Shown: positions 36,714 to 45,579, counted from the stretch's first letter. The stretch is 64,000 nt of DNA from CBFFRJ01 sp051486985 (GCF_051486985.1 NZ_JAHVDV010000006.1:107513-171512), one strand, 5' to 3'. Translations and numbers: made by a program. The notes: generated by a model from the letters alone, not told the origin.

Positions 36714-38075
36714 ATGTTTAAACCGGAACTCCTCTCCCCGGCGGGAACGCTGAAAAATATGCGTTACGCTTTCGCTTACGGTGCGGACGCCGTGTATGCG
36801 GGCCAGCCTCGTTATTCACTGCGCGTGCGTAATAACGAATTCAATCACGAGAATTTGCAGTTGGGCATTAACGAGGCCCATGCGCTCGGTAAAAAATTCT
36901 ATGTGGTGGTAAACATTGCACCGCACAATGCCAAGCTGAAAACCTTTATTCGCGATTTGAAACCCGTAGTGGATATGGGGCCGGATGCACTGATTATGTC
37001 CGATCCGGGCCTGATTATGCTGGTACGTGAGCACTTCCCGCAGATGGATATTCACCTCTCCGTGCAGGCTAACGCCGTTAACTGGGCGACGGTGAAATTC
37101 TGGAAACAGATGGGGCTGACCCGTGTGATCCTCTCTCGCGAGCTCTCACTGGATGAAATCGAAGAGATCCGCACCCAGGTGCCGGACATGGAAATTGAAA
37201 TCTTCGTTCATGGCGCGCTGTGCATGGCCTACTCCGGCCGCTGCCTGCTTTCCGGTTACATCAATAAACGCGATCCGAACCAGGGCACCTGTACCAACGC
37301 CTGCCGTTGGGAATATAAGGTTCAGGAAGGCAAAGAGGACGATGTGGGTAATATCGTGCACGTCCATGAACCTATTCCCGTACAGAACGTAGAGCCGACC
37401 CTTGGCATTGGTGAGCCGACCAGCAAAGTGTTCATGCTCGAAGAAGCCCAGCGTCCGGGAGAATACATGACCGCGTTTGAAGATGAACACGGTACATACA
37501 TCATGAACTCCAAAGATTTGCGCGCCATTGCCCACGTGGAGCGTCTTACCCAAATGGGCGTACATTCGCTGAAAATTGAAGGCCGCACCAAGTCCTTCTA
37601 CTATTGCGCCCGTACCGCGCAGGTCTATCGCAAAGCGATCGACGATGCGGCTGCAGGTAAACCTTTTGATCCAGCGCTGCTCGATACCCTGGAAGGGCTC
37701 GCCCACCGTGGTTACACCGAAGGCTTCCTGCGTCGTCACACTCATGACGACTACCAGAACTACGAATATGGTTATTCCATCTCCGAGCGTCAGCAGTTTG
37801 TCGGCGAATTCACCGGCGAGCGTAAAGGCCCGCTGGCCGCCGTTGCGGTGAAAAATAAATTTACGATGGGCGACAGCCTCGAACTGATGACGCCGCAGGG
37901 CAACATTAATTTCACGCTGGAGCAGATGGAAAATGGCAAAGGTGAAGCGGTAAGCGTAGCGCCGGGTGATGGTCATACCGTCTGGCTGCCGGTTCCGGAT
38001 GATGTGCAGCTGGAATATGCGCTGTTAATGCGTAACTTCAACGGGCAGAGCACGCGTAACCCGCACGCGAAGTAG
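36714..38075 (+). CDS. trhP: TrhP (YegQ), tRNA U34 hydroxylation protein, U32 family
   Basis: About 453 residues, as in E. coli YegQ/TrhP, which with TrhO makes 5-hydroxyuridine at the wobble position of tRNA using prephenate-derived chemistry. The U32 signature EIFVHGALCMAYSGRCLLSG is at about 162-181, followed by the cysteine pair of GTCTNACRWEY. The ATG at 36714 gives the family start MFKPELLSPAGTLKNM and has AGAAAGAG upstream; the frame extends 11 codons further without support. Confidence 0.94.
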   Translation: MFKPELLSPAGTLKNMRYAFAYGADAVYAGQPRYSLRVRNNEFNHENLQLGINEAHALGKKFYVVVNIAPHNAKLKTFIRDLKPVVDMGPDALIMSDPGLIMLVREHFPQMDIHLSVQANAVNWATVKFWKQMGLTRVILSRELSLDEIEEIRTQVPDMEIEIFVHGALCMAYSGRCLLSGYINKRDPNQGTCTNACRWEYKVQEGKEDDVGNIVHVHEPIPVQNVEPTLGIGEPTSKVFMLEEAQRPGEYMTAFEDEHGTYIMNSKDLRAIAHVERLTQMGVHSLKIEGRTKSFYYCARTAQVYRKAIDDAAAGKPFDPALLDTLEGLAHRGYTEGFLRRHTHDDYQNYEYGYSISERQQFVGEFTGERKGPLAAVAVKNKFTMGDSLELMTPQGNINFTLEQMENGKGEAVSVAPGDGHTVWLPVPDDVQLEYALLMRNFNGQSTRNPHAK

Positions 38076-38109
38076 TTCACTGACGTTATTTTTTACCAGC
38101 AGAAGAATC

Positions 38110-38152
38110 TTAGAATCGGATCACATACCGCTGCGCTCAATATGGGTATTAT
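38110..38152 (+). promoter_or_regulatory. cyaR promoter with CRP-like site
   Basis: A -10 hexamer TATTAT lies at 38147-38152, 7 bases before the sRNA start. At 38110-38125 TTAGA-ATCGGA-TCACA resembles a CRP site with one good half. Its centre is near -42, as for a class II promoter. CyaR is CRP-activated in E. coli. Confidence 0.6.
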
Positions 38153-38159
38153 CTTTTTC

Positions 38160-38246
38160 GCTGAAAAACATAACCCATAAATGCTAGCTGTACCAGGAAC
38201 CACCTCCTTAGCCTGCGTAATCTCCCTTACGCAGGCTGATTTTTTT
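38160..38246 (+). ncRNA. cyaR: CyaR (RyeE) Hfq-dependent small RNA
   Basis: This 87-base segment is nearly identical to E. coli CyaR: GCTGAAAAACATAACCCATA at the 5' end, the ACCAGGAACCACCTCC target-pairing loop, and a terminator stem AGCCTGCGTAA / TTACGCAGGCT followed by a T-run at about 38240-38246. CyaR represses ompX, luxS, nadE, yqaE and others under CRP control in E. coli. Its position downstream of yegQ is conserved. One base is missing relative to my memory of the E. coli ATAAAATGC segment. Confidence 0.92.
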
Positions 38247-38328
38247 CTCCTCTCCTTTTCCATCCGCAGGCACACTTCTCACTCCTGAGATACACTTTCC
38301 CCAACAGTGTTCTGATAAGGCAGAAAGG

Positions 38329-39240
38329 ATGAGCAACTTTCCGAGCAGTTTATTGATCCTCAACGGGAAAAGCGCAGGTGACGAACTCCTGCGTGAGGCC
38401 ATTACGTTACTTCGCAATGAAGGAGTGGCGATCCAGGTTCGGGTGACCTGGGAGAAAGGGGATGCAGAACGCTACGTTGCCGAGGCGATTGCGCTGGGCG
38501 TTGAGACCGTGATTGCCGGTGGCGGAGATGGCACCATCAACGAGGTGGCCACGGCGCTGGTCCGCAGCCAGTCTCAGCATGCACCGGCAATGGGTATCTT
38601 GCCGCTGGGCACGGCAAATGATTTTGCCACCAGCGCCGGGATCCCAGAACCTCTGGATAAAGCCCTTCAGTTAGCTATCGCTGGCGACGCCGTCTCCGTG
38701 GATATCGCCGAAGTTAACGGCAACACCTGCTTTATTAATATGGCAACAGGCGGTTTCGGCACCCGTATTACTACCGAAACCCCGGAGAAACTCAAAGCGG
38801 CCCTTGGCAGCGTCTCTTATGTCGTTCATGGCCTGATGCGTATGGATACGGTAAAACCAGACCGCTGTGAAATCACTGGCGAGAATTTTCACTGGCAGGG
38901 TGATGCGCTGGTGATTGGTATTGGCAACGGACGTCAGGCAGGCGGCGGGCAACAGCTCTGTCCTCAGGCGCTTATTAACGACGGTCAGCTGGAGCTACGC
39001 ATCTTCACCGGCGATGAAATTCTCCCGACGCTGTTTACCACGCTGACGCAGCCGGACGACAACCCGCATATTGTAGACGGACAGTCCGCCTGGTTTGAAA
39101 TTAGCGCGCCGCATGACATCACCTTTAACCTCGACGGCGAACCGCTTAAGGGGCAGAACTTCAGCATTCACATCCTGCCCGCCGCCCTCAAATGCCGCCT
39201 TCCTGCCGACTGTCCGTTACTGCGCCAGGCGGCCGTCTGA
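38329..39240 (+). CDS. yegS: YegS, lipid kinase
   Basis: A 303-residue diacylglycerol/sphingosine kinase-family protein. The nucleotide-binding signature GGGDGT is at 64-69, and MGILPLGTANDFA follows at about 88-100. E. coli YegS phosphorylates phosphatidylglycerol in vitro; its physiological lipid is uncertain. It is cytosolic or membrane-associated. It follows CyaR and converges with fbaB. Confidence 0.94.
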   Translation: MSNFPSSLLILNGKSAGDELLREAITLLRNEGVAIQVRVTWEKGDAERYVAEAIALGVETVIAGGGDGTINEVATALVRSQSQHAPAMGILPLGTANDFATSAGIPEPLDKALQLAIAGDAVSVDIAEVNGNTCFINMATGGFGTRITTETPEKLKAALGSVSYVVHGLMRMDTVKPDRCEITGENFHWQGDALVIGIGNGRQAGGGQQLCPQALINDGQLELRIFTGDEILPTLFTTLTQPDDNPHIVDGQSAWFEISAPHDITFNLDGEPLKGQNFSIHILPAALKCRLPADCPLLRQAAV

Positions 39241-39305
39241 CGCGCCAGAGCTTTCCCGGTACAGGTGCAGGAGAAGTGAACAGGTGCAGCCATCATCACA
39301 CCGCG

Positions 39306-39329
39306 TCCCTCCCCCTCACGAGGGAGGGA
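39306..39329. terminator. Hairpin between convergent yegS and fbaB
   Basis: TCCCTCCC and GGGAGGGA (39306-39313 and 39322-39329) pair over an 8-base loop in the 98-base gap between two converging genes. There is no long T-tract on either strand. It resembles the CCCTC/GAGGG hairpins seen elsewhere in the window. Confidence 0.45.
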
Positions 39330-39338
39330 AAAGTGGCA

Positions 39339-40391
39339 TTACGCGATGGTGACTTTGCTGTCCAGATAGACATCCTGAACGGCATTGATCAGCTTCACGC
39401 CATCAGCCATAGATTTCTTAAACGCTTTGCGCCCCAGAATTAACCCCATGCCGCCGGCGCGCTTATTGATAACCGCCGTGCGCACGGCGTCGCTCAGGTC
39501 TGTTTCCCCGCCTGCGGCACCGCCGGAGTTGATCAAGCCTGCCCGCCCCATGTAGCAGTTGGCCAGTTGATAACGCACCAGGTCGATAGGGTTATCACTG
39601 GTAAGCTTGCTGTAGACTTTATCATCGGTATAACCGAAGTTTACTGCTTTATAGCCACCGTTGTTTTCCGCCATTTTTTGCTTAACGATGTCCGCCCCGA
39701 TGGTCGCGGCAATGTGGTTTGCCTGGCCGGTCAGATCCGCCGAAACATGATAGTCGACACCATCTTTCTTAAAGGACGAATTACGCAGGTAGGCCCAGAG
39801 CACCGTCACCATTCCCAGTTCGTGAGCGCGTTCAAAGGCGGCGGAGATCTCTTCAATCTGACGACGCGACTGTTCAGAACCGAAGTATATGGTTGCGCCG
39901 ACAGCAACGGCCCCCATATTGAACGCCTGCTCTACGCTCGCATAAAGGGTCTGGTCATACTCCGTGGGATAGCTCAGGGTTTCGTTATGATTCAACTTAA
40001 CGAGGAACGGAATACGGTGCGCGTAGCGGCGTGAAACCGACGCCAGCACCCCATAGGTGGATGCAACGCAGTTGCAGCCCGCTTCAATCGCCAGCTCAAC
40101 GATGTTTTTAGGATCAAAGTAGAGTGGATTAGCAGCGAACGACGCGCCGGCAGAGTGCTCAATACCCTGATCCACCGGCAAAATAGACAAGTAGCCTGTC
40201 TTCGCAAGCCGCCCGGTGTTATAGAGCGTCTGCATGTTACGCAACACCGCTGGCGGGCGATTGTTATCCATCATGACGCGGGTGACATAATCCTCCCCCG
40301 GCAGGTAGAGCTGATCCGCCGCAATGGTGGTGCAGCGGTGTTGTAAAAGCGTGTCGGCATCTTTGCCAAGCAACTGCGCAATATCAGTCAT
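39339..40391 (-). CDS. fbaB: FbaB, class I fructose-bisphosphate aldolase (DhnA type)
   Basis: About 350 residues, as in E. coli FbaB. It cleaves fructose-1,6-bisphosphate through a Schiff base and is used mainly in gluconeogenic growth. The DhnA-type barrel is seen in VDQGIEHSAGASF, LVKLNHNETLSYP, and GADIVKQKMAEN with the candidate lysines. The open frame extends upstream to 40523 but that part is glycine/proline-rich and non-homologous. The ATG at 40391 has GGGAG eight bases before it and gives the family start MTDIAQLLGKDAD. In E. coli it is Cra-controlled; no clear Cra box was found. Confidence 0.94.
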   Translation of the reverse strand: MTDIAQLLGKDADTLLQHRCTTIAADQLYLPGEDYVTRVMMDNNRPPAVLRNMQTLYNTGRLAKTGYLSILPVDQGIEHSAGASFAANPLYFDPKNIVELAIEAGCNCVASTYGVLASVSRRYAHRIPFLVKLNHNETLSYPTEYDQTLYASVEQAFNMGAVAVGATIYFGSEQSRRQIEEISAAFERAHELGMVTVLWAYLRNSSFKKDGVDYHVSADLTGQANHIAATIGADIVKQKMAENNGGYKAVNFGYTDDKVYSKLTSDNPIDLVRYQLANCYMGRAGLINSGGAAGGETDLSDAVRTAVINKRAGGMGLILGRKAFKKSMADGVKLINAVQDVYLDSKVTIA

Positions 40392-40538
40392 TTTCATGCT
40401 CCCGTAAGCTTCGCCCGGCGGCGAAGGTGGTTGTCCTGACCCGATAAATGGGCAGACTAAGCCTGGTACGCATGCCCCCTTTTTGCCACCGCCGCCGCTT
40501 TTTTCAGCATTTTCTGCTGGCACGTTTCGGGTATAACG

Positions 40539-41339
40539 TTACCACCACTGATGAAAATGATGCACCGGGCCCGCGCCGTGACCAACTTCCAGGCTGTCCG
40601 CCTGCGCAAGCGCCCCATTAAGCCAGATTTTTGCCGCATCCACCGTTGCGTGCCAGTCAGCGTGACGCGGGCGCAGTGCCGCCAGCGCAGCCGACAGCGT
40701 GCAGCCGGTGCCGTGGGTATTTTTGGTCATTATGCGAGGCGCAGTGAAACGGGTTGCTCCCTCGCGGGTAAAAAGCCAGTCCGGGCTTTCGGCGTCATCG
40801 AGATGCCCGCCCTTAATCAGCACCGCCTCACAGCCCAGCGCCAGCAGTGCCCGACCCTGTTCATGCATCTCCCGTTCGTTACTCGCATGAGGCGCATCGA
40901 GCAGAGCTGCGGCTTCCGGCAGGTTCGGGGTAATCAATGAAACCTGCGGCAACAGATGGTCCCGCAGTGCTCCTACCGCCGAAGGCGACAGCAGAGGATC
41001 GCCACTCTTTGCCAGCATTACAGTGTCGAGGACAACGTTTGCTACCTGATAGTGACGTAATCTGGCGGCCACTGCTTCAACGATATCGGTCTGCGCCAGC
41101 ATGCCTACCTTGGTGGTATCAATACGGACGTCACTGAAGACAGAATCGAGTTGCGCAGCGACGAAGTCAGGATCAATGCGATAAACCGACTGCACACCCC
41201 GCGTATTTTGCGCCACCAGCGCGGTGATAACCGAGCAGCCATAGGCGCCCAGCGCCGAAAAGGTCTTCAGATCGGCCTGAATCCCCGCGCCACCGCTGGG
41301 ATCCGTACCGGCTATCGTCAGTGCATTGATACGTTTCAT
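40539..41339 (-). CDS. thiD: ThiD, hydroxymethylpyrimidine (phosphate) kinase
   Basis: This 266-residue ribokinase-fold enzyme phosphorylates HMP and then HMP-P for thiamine synthesis. The N-terminal ALTIAGTDPSGGAGIQADLK and the C-terminal anion hole/catalytic base region KNTHGTGCTLSAALAA are intact. The start overlaps the thiM stop by 4 bases (ATGA), so it is the second gene of the TPP-controlled thiMD operon. Confidence 0.96.
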   Translation of the reverse strand: MKRINALTIAGTDPSGGAGIQADLKTFSALGAYGCSVITALVAQNTRGVQSVYRIDPDFVAAQLDSVFSDVRIDTTKVGMLAQTDIVEAVAARLRHYQVANVVLDTVMLAKSGDPLLSPSAVGALRDHLLPQVSLITPNLPEAAALLDAPHASNEREMHEQGRALLALGCEAVLIKGGHLDDAESPDWLFTREGATRFTAPRIMTKNTHGTGCTLSAALAALRPRHADWHATVDAAKIWLNGALAQADSLEVGHGAGPVHHFHQWW

Positions 41340-42124
41340 GCCATTCCCTCCCCGCCCAGGGTATAGAGCGCATCGAGAAACGCAGGTACAAAGCTGCCCG
41401 GCCCGCTACAGTTCGTCATCGCCAGGCTCCCCGCCTGCGCCACAAACGCGCATCCGGCTGCGACGTTACAGAGCCGGTCACCGGGCAGCACGCAGCAGGC
41501 CGCCACCACCGCCGAGAGTGCGCAGCCAGTGCCAACCACGCGGGTCATCAGCGGGTCGCCTCCGATCACTCGTAGCGTTTGCATGCCATCCGTGATGTAG
41601 TCCACTTCACCAGTAACGGCAACCACTGCGCCGGTCTGGCGGGCAAGCGCCTTAGCGGCAGGAAGTGCCGTACTGGCCGCGTCGGTGGTATCGACACCGC
41701 GACCACCTTCGCTCATCCCCGCCAGGGCGAGAATTTCAGATGCATTGCCACGGATGGCCGCAGGCTGCAGCATCATAATCTCGTGACAGAATCGGGTACG
41801 AAACGACAACGCGCCCACGGCAACCGGGTCCAGTGTCCAGGGCGTTCCGGCTTCGCGCGCGCTATGAATGGCCGACAGCATCGACTGTGCGCGTTCATGG
41901 GTAAGGGTGCCCACATTGATGAGCAGGGCATCGGCAAGTGAGGAAAACTGTTGTGCTTCTTCTGTCTCAATGACCATCGCCGGAGAAGCCCCCAGCGCCA
42001 GCAGCACATTAGCGGTAAAGGTTTGCACGACGTCGTTAGTCATACAGTGAACAAGGGGAGAACGGGTTCGAAACTGGTGAAGGATTTGCGCGACGTGGGC
42101 GCGGTGAAGCAGGTCAGGTTGCAT
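41336..42124 (-). CDS. thiM: ThiM, hydroxyethylthiazole kinase
   Basis: About 262 residues, as in E. coli ThiM; it salvages thiazole by phosphorylating THZ. Family blocks: SPLVHCMTNDVVQTFTANVL near the N-terminus, AIRGNASEILAL in the middle, and VVGTGCALSAVVAACC as the anion hole. The ATG at 42124 has AGGAG seven bases upstream and gives the family start MQPDLL; a longer frame to 42169 runs into the riboswitch and is rejected. Confidence 0.95.
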   Translation of the reverse strand: MQPDLLHRAHVAQILHQFRTRSPLVHCMTNDVVQTFTANVLLALGASPAMVIETEEAQQFSSLADALLINVGTLTHERAQSMLSAIHSAREAGTPWTLDPVAVGALSFRTRFCHEIMMLQPAAIRGNASEILALAGMSEGGRGVDTTDAASTALPAAKALARQTGAVVAVTGEVDYITDGMQTLRVIGGDPLMTRVVGTGCALSAVVAACCVLPGDRLCNVAAGCAFVAQAGSLAMTNCSGPGSFVPAFLDALYTLGGEGMA

Positions 42125-42169
42125 GGTTCGCTCCTGCCAGGCTGTGAAGAAGGGATGCCTGGCAGGCAT

Positions 42170-42249
42170 CTGACTTCCCTACGCTGGCATTATCCAGATC
42201 AGGTGGTACGGGTATTTCTCAGCCTTCACAAAGAAGGGCACCCCGAGTC
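42170..42249 (-). promoter_or_regulatory. TPP riboswitch (THI element) of thiMD
   Basis: On the minus strand the conserved THI-box blocks appear in order: ACTCGGGGTGCCC, GGCTGAGAAATACCCGT, ACCTGATCTGGATAATGCCA and GCGTAGGGAA. This is the same class as E. coli thiM, where TPP binding sequesters the ribosome site. A hairpin between the aptamer and thiM (around 42137-42165, GCCAGGC / GCCTGGC) is the probable expression platform. Confidence 0.93.
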
Positions 42250-42640
42250 ATAGTGATAACATTTATTTATCGGTTAGCAGGTTACGCGAAGTCACGTGTT
42301 GACACAAGATTGAGCTTATGAATATTACATTTTCACGCTATCTTACCTTGTACCCCATTTTGTACCCCACAAGAAAACTAAAGAACTTAATGTTTTTTCA
42401 AATCAACGTCTGACCTACTCAAACCATTAGCATCTCTACACTCAGTATCAATCAATATATATACGGCGTAAGATTAAATGTGCAAGGGGAGAAGCAGACA
42501 ACCATGAATCCCCATTAAGCATTAGCATGTAATAACCCATATAAAATACCACTTGCATTAACAATTTATTTTTGTAAAACGGATTTTTTCAATGCCCTCT
42601 GGTTATAAAATGCAAAAACCGTTACCAAAAGAAGCTGGTT
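42250..42640. other. AT-rich junction region with TTGTACCCCA direct repeat
   Basis: About 390 bases without a gene, where base composition drops sharply from thiM into AT-rich DNA. TTGTACCCCA occurs twice with a 12-base period (42348-42357 and 42360-42369). Such GGGGTAC repeats are reminiscent of arm-type sites beside tyrosine-integrase genes, so this may be the scar of an island boundary; no integrase is present. No RNA gene was seen. Confidence 0.4.
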
Positions 42641-43783
42641 ATGAGTTTTAGTCTGCCGGGGTTTTACTTGTTTTACCTTTCAAGGGATAATCTTGAACCA
42701 GAGTAGTATGAACTGATAACCCGTCCTTCTTTTAAAGGGGATTACATCAAACAGGAGTACGAGTTTGATGATAAATACCGTAATCATTATTACGTTAAAG
42801 GGCTGAGACCACGACCCTCATATTCGCGTAGCTATGCGTATCAGAATAATCATTCCAATGGATTCATTACGGAAAGACGTATAAGGTATCTTGTTTTCAG
42901 AGGCGAAGTCGTGATGTTAAACCGGTACGGTTCGCCTGGAGGACTTTTCTATATTGATGAAGAAGGCTTACTTATCTGTAAGAATTACCAGGCCTTTGAA
43001 TTGAATGGTGCTGAACAGATCCTGAAAGAGTACCGGAATTCTGTAGGATGCAGATACTACCGTTCAGGAAAGCCCCGCCCAACTTCGTTTTTACTGTCGT
43101 TCTCCGGGGGAACATCAGCACCAGCTTCTGAGCAGACATACCAGACGATTAACAGCAAGTCCGCAGGACGTTTACTGGCTGCTGGCGGTGTTTATAATGG
43201 TAATGTTGAGGGCTTCAGGAAAACAGCAGAGCAGTAAGGCGGAGACGCAGTAAAGGGTTATGATCAAGTACTGAATGAACAAACGGCTGGTACAGCTATT
43301 GCGGCGGCTTCAATTCTGTTAGCGAAACGACCTAATAGTGATTCTTTAGAAGGGGTATATAATTACTTAGATAAGGTAAGGGGAGAGACGAAAGTATTAA
43401 ACAATATAGAAGTGAAAGAAATAAACTATATAAAACGTGATCCTCCTGAAACTATGTTGCTGAGGAAAGAATTTAATAATACAGTGAGGAAGAAATTTCT
43501 TAATCAATTATCAGATTCTTCTGATGCAGCTAACGTCTTCAAACCTTCAGATTTGTTCAAAATGAGTAAAGGTACAGCACCAAATGGCTGGGAAGTTCAC
43601 CATAAATTACCTTTAGATGATGGTGGAACAAATGCTTTTGAGAATTTATCTTTAATTGAAAAAGAGCCGTTCCATAAGGTGTTAACAAATATGCAAAGAA
43701 CATCGACAAGAGGTATGCTACCGGGAGATAGCAAAGTTACTCCATGGGTTATGCCTACCGGCTCGATTTATCCGCTTAAATAA
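42641..43783 (+). pseudogene. Decayed HNH-nuclease toxin gene with two in-frame stops
   Basis: One reading frame of 381 codons runs from an ATG at 42641 to the TAA at 43781. It is interrupted by TAG at 42704 and TAA at 43235; coding character continues in the same frame across both. The C-terminal 125 residues (from about 43412) carry an HNH-type nuclease core: GWEVHHKLPLDDGGTNAFEN with HH, N and a distal H (EKEPFHK). That is typical of contact-dependent, T6SS or bacteriocin-type DNase toxins. The preceding stretch (GYDQVLNEQTAGTAIAAASI) resembles the hydrophobic linker before polymorphic toxin domains. The N-terminal half is unrecognised. The GTG at 43412 has no ribosome site, so independent expression of the nuclease is doubtful. 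It is AT-rich and unlike its neighbours. Confidence 0.65.
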
Positions 43784-43799
43784 TTTGATGGGTATAAAA

Positions 43800-44294
43800 A
43801 TGAATTCAGATGTAATAAGCATGCTAAAACAATTGAGAACGATGATGACCGATTTGGAGTACCCAATCGAACAGCCCATTAACGCATCATTTCTTGATGA
43901 TTTAAAAAAAGGATGTGAAAAAACGGCATCATCAATACTTAATCAAATTGGAAATGAAACTCGTCTTCTTCTAGTAAATCAACCTGATTATAAGACATTG
44001 ATAGAAACGATGGATGGGTTTGAATATAACGGGCTTACAATGTTCAGTTTATCAATTCCAGGACCAATAGTTAAAAATTTATTCATCATGAATGAGTTTT
44101 ATCGAAATAATGATTATTTAGATCCTGAATTACAAGAACGCTTAGTTATTGGCGAGGATGGCATATCATTATTTACATATGATACACAAATGAATCTATT
44201 TGAAATTCGTGATAATGCCTCTACAGAATCGATATACGGTTCATTTGATAACTTTAGTGATTTTTTAAAAGAAATACTCGATGCAGTCAAATAA
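43800..44294 (+). CDS. Probable immunity protein (SMI1/YrhA-like)
   Basis: About 164 residues, acidic, no signal peptide. The C-terminal part, with GEDGISLFTYDTQMNLFEI and then YGSFDNFSDFLKEILDAVK, has the look of SUKH/SMI1-KNR4 or YrhA-type immunity proteins, in which an acidic fold binds the nuclease. It lies 16 bases after the HNH toxin frame on the same strand, the usual toxin-immunity order. I prefer the ATG at 43800 (GGGT six bases upstream); ATG at 43788 is possible. It appears intact although its toxin gene is broken, so it could protect against relatives that still carry the toxin. AT-rich. Confidence 0.65.
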   Translation: MNSDVISMLKQLRTMMTDLEYPIEQPINASFLDDLKKGCEKTASSILNQIGNETRLLLVNQPDYKTLIETMDGFEYNGLTMFSLSIPGPIVKNLFIMNEFYRNNDYLDPELQERLVIGEDGISLFTYDTQMNLFEIRDNASTESIYGSFDNFSDFLKEILDAVK

Positions 44295-44354
44295 ACACTT
44301 TCCTTGTAAATCCATATGTAAGTGGCTTTATGTAGGCCACTTTGCTTCTTCTGA

Positions 44355-44480
44355 ATTAATTGGTACATAGGTTCTTATGGTCACGGTAATCTTTATGCCT
44401 GGAGAGAGTATGATCCATCAGTACCTGCAAGAGATTTATTATCCAAATATGAGAAAGTATTAGGGAGATTTCAGAGATGA
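44355..44480 (+). pseudogene. 3' fragment of a probable DUF2931-type lipoprotein gene
   Basis: An open frame without any start ends with YGHGNLYAWREYDPSVPARD and then LLSKYEKVLGRFQR. This resembles, from memory, the C-terminus of DUF2931 lipoproteins found in T6SS effector-immunity clusters. Its TGA overlaps the ATG of the next lipoprotein (ATGA), so the parent gene was once coupled to it. The 5' part is absent; the truncation lies between 44294 and 44355. Confidence 0.45.
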
Positions 44481-44836
44481 TAAAATATTTTTTTGTTCTT
44501 CCAATAGTTATATTGCTAACTGGATGTCTAGGAAAAGGTCGAGAAGGGGCGGAAACAGGTGAACGGCAATCAATCTATATCGATAATGGGCGGGTTTGTT
44601 TTACCGTAAATAAAAAAGATATACTTAGCCGTTATGTTCTTTCTACAAATGGAAGTAATTATAAAGAATTACTGGTTGGTGATAGGGTTCGTCTTTCATA
44701 TCCAGATAGTTGCTTTTCAGTAAGTTTAGAGAAAGGTATTATATACGGAGTAAGCTACACCCTGAATGGAAAAAATTATTACTACACATTCATTCTTGAT
44801 AATGATGGAAATGTTCTTGATCTAAATGAGGAGTAA
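44477..44836 (+). CDS. Small lipoprotein, putative T6SS-type periplasmic immunity protein
   Basis: A 119-residue protein with a lipoprotein signal peptide ending in LLTGC (Cys17). The mature part is a short beta-rich domain (SIYIDNGRVCFTV, DRVRLSYPDSCFSVSLEKG, GVSYTLNGKNYYYTF). The pattern of signal, lipobox, an early VCFTV strand and a late second cysteine fits the family annotated as putative T6SS immunity periplasmic lipoproteins. No effector gene is adjacent. Resemblance is from memory and moderate. Confidence 0.6.
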   Translation: MIKYFFVLPIVILLTGCLGKGREGAETGERQSIYIDNGRVCFTVNKKDILSRYVLSTNGSNYKELLVGDRVRLSYPDSCFSVSLEKGIIYGVSYTLNGKNYYYTFILDNDGNVLDLNEE

Positions 44837-44876
44837 AGGTTACTTCTGTTACCTCTTGTATATAATGCCCTACAAT

Positions 44877-44897
44877 AAAACCCTCTATAATAGAGGG
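44877..44897 (-). terminator. Hairpin downstream of the lipoprotein gene
   Basis: CCCTCTA-TAA-TAGAGGG (44881-44897) forms a 7-bp stem. The AAAA just to its left makes a T-tract on the minus strand, so it reads best as a minus-strand terminator, but it may also end the plus-strand immunity transcript. Confidence 0.5.
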
Positions 44898-45488
44898 CCT
44901 TATATCTAAATAATTATTAATAGCTTTCCTATACCATAGAGATGAGAGCTGTTAAGATTACTTGCCTTCAAAACACAAAATAACTGAAACCCTGCCCATC
45001 CATTTTTTGCTAATAAATCCAGGTATTCATTTACTCAGAAAAAAGTATAGCCAATTTTTATCGCCTAAATTAAAATCTCGTTCACTCGAGCCGCTTCAAC
45101 CCCGCCTACAGAATGCCGTGTACTCAGATTACAGAATTAATCTTTCCACTAACCTGATATCGACTAAAACACAAACGTTTAAAAATCTCTTCGGGGTACA
45201 CCCTGTCGATACTTTAATCACAACCTATTTTGGCAATGGTAACTTCTCATTAATAAAATATGAGAAAAAGGGTTTAAATATGACGTTATTTTAGGGTGTC
45301 CACTACCGGTAAGTAGATTAAAAAGACTTCGTACGGAATGCCAGGCTGGTCACGCACACCAGCAAATTCTTTACTGTTAGTGCTTCTCCCGTAAATAGCC
45401 AACCCTCCGCCGTTCCTGCATTACCAATTCCTTTTACAATCGCAGTGCAGCGTGCCAGATATTTTCTGACAGAAACCCAAAAATTAAG
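44898..45488. other. Region without a supported gene
   Basis: About 590 bases between the accessory patch and the AAA+ operon. A plus-strand frame (TTG start, 44962-45294) has no ribosome site and no recognisable sequence. On the minus strand, fragments around 45315-45480 keep short open frames that could be the tail of a lost gene or mobile element, but I cannot name it. Confidence 0.4.
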
Positions 45489-45521
45489 AAGCCCCCGCCG
45501 TTGATGCGCGACGGGGTGCTT
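45489..45521 (-). terminator. Terminator of the WYL-nuclease-AAA operon
   Basis: On the minus strand AAGCACCCCGTCG pairs with CGGCGGGGGCTT across an 8-base loop (with one mismatch), and CTTCTTAATTTTT follows. It lies about 60 bases after the stop of the AAA+ ATPase gene and is a good rho-independent terminator for that operon. Confidence 0.72.
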
Positions 45522-45579
45522 GATTACCCGATCCTTTACACGTGCATGCCGCAAGGATGGAAGTGAAGGCATGACTTAT

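Noticed and set aside
42725..43237. TNT-type (NAD glycohydrolase) toxin domain in the N-terminal half of the HNH toxin frame
   Set aside because: Only a short VVMLNRYGSPGGLF-like word is suggestive; it is not C-terminal and the remaining motif is not visible.
44962..45294. 110-codon plus-strand open frame
   Set aside because: TTG start without ribosome site, no recognisable sequence, in AT-rich intergenic DNA.
45318..45572. 84-codon minus-strand open frame after the AAA+ gene
   Set aside because: It runs through the operon terminator hairpin and has no ribosome site; at most a remnant.
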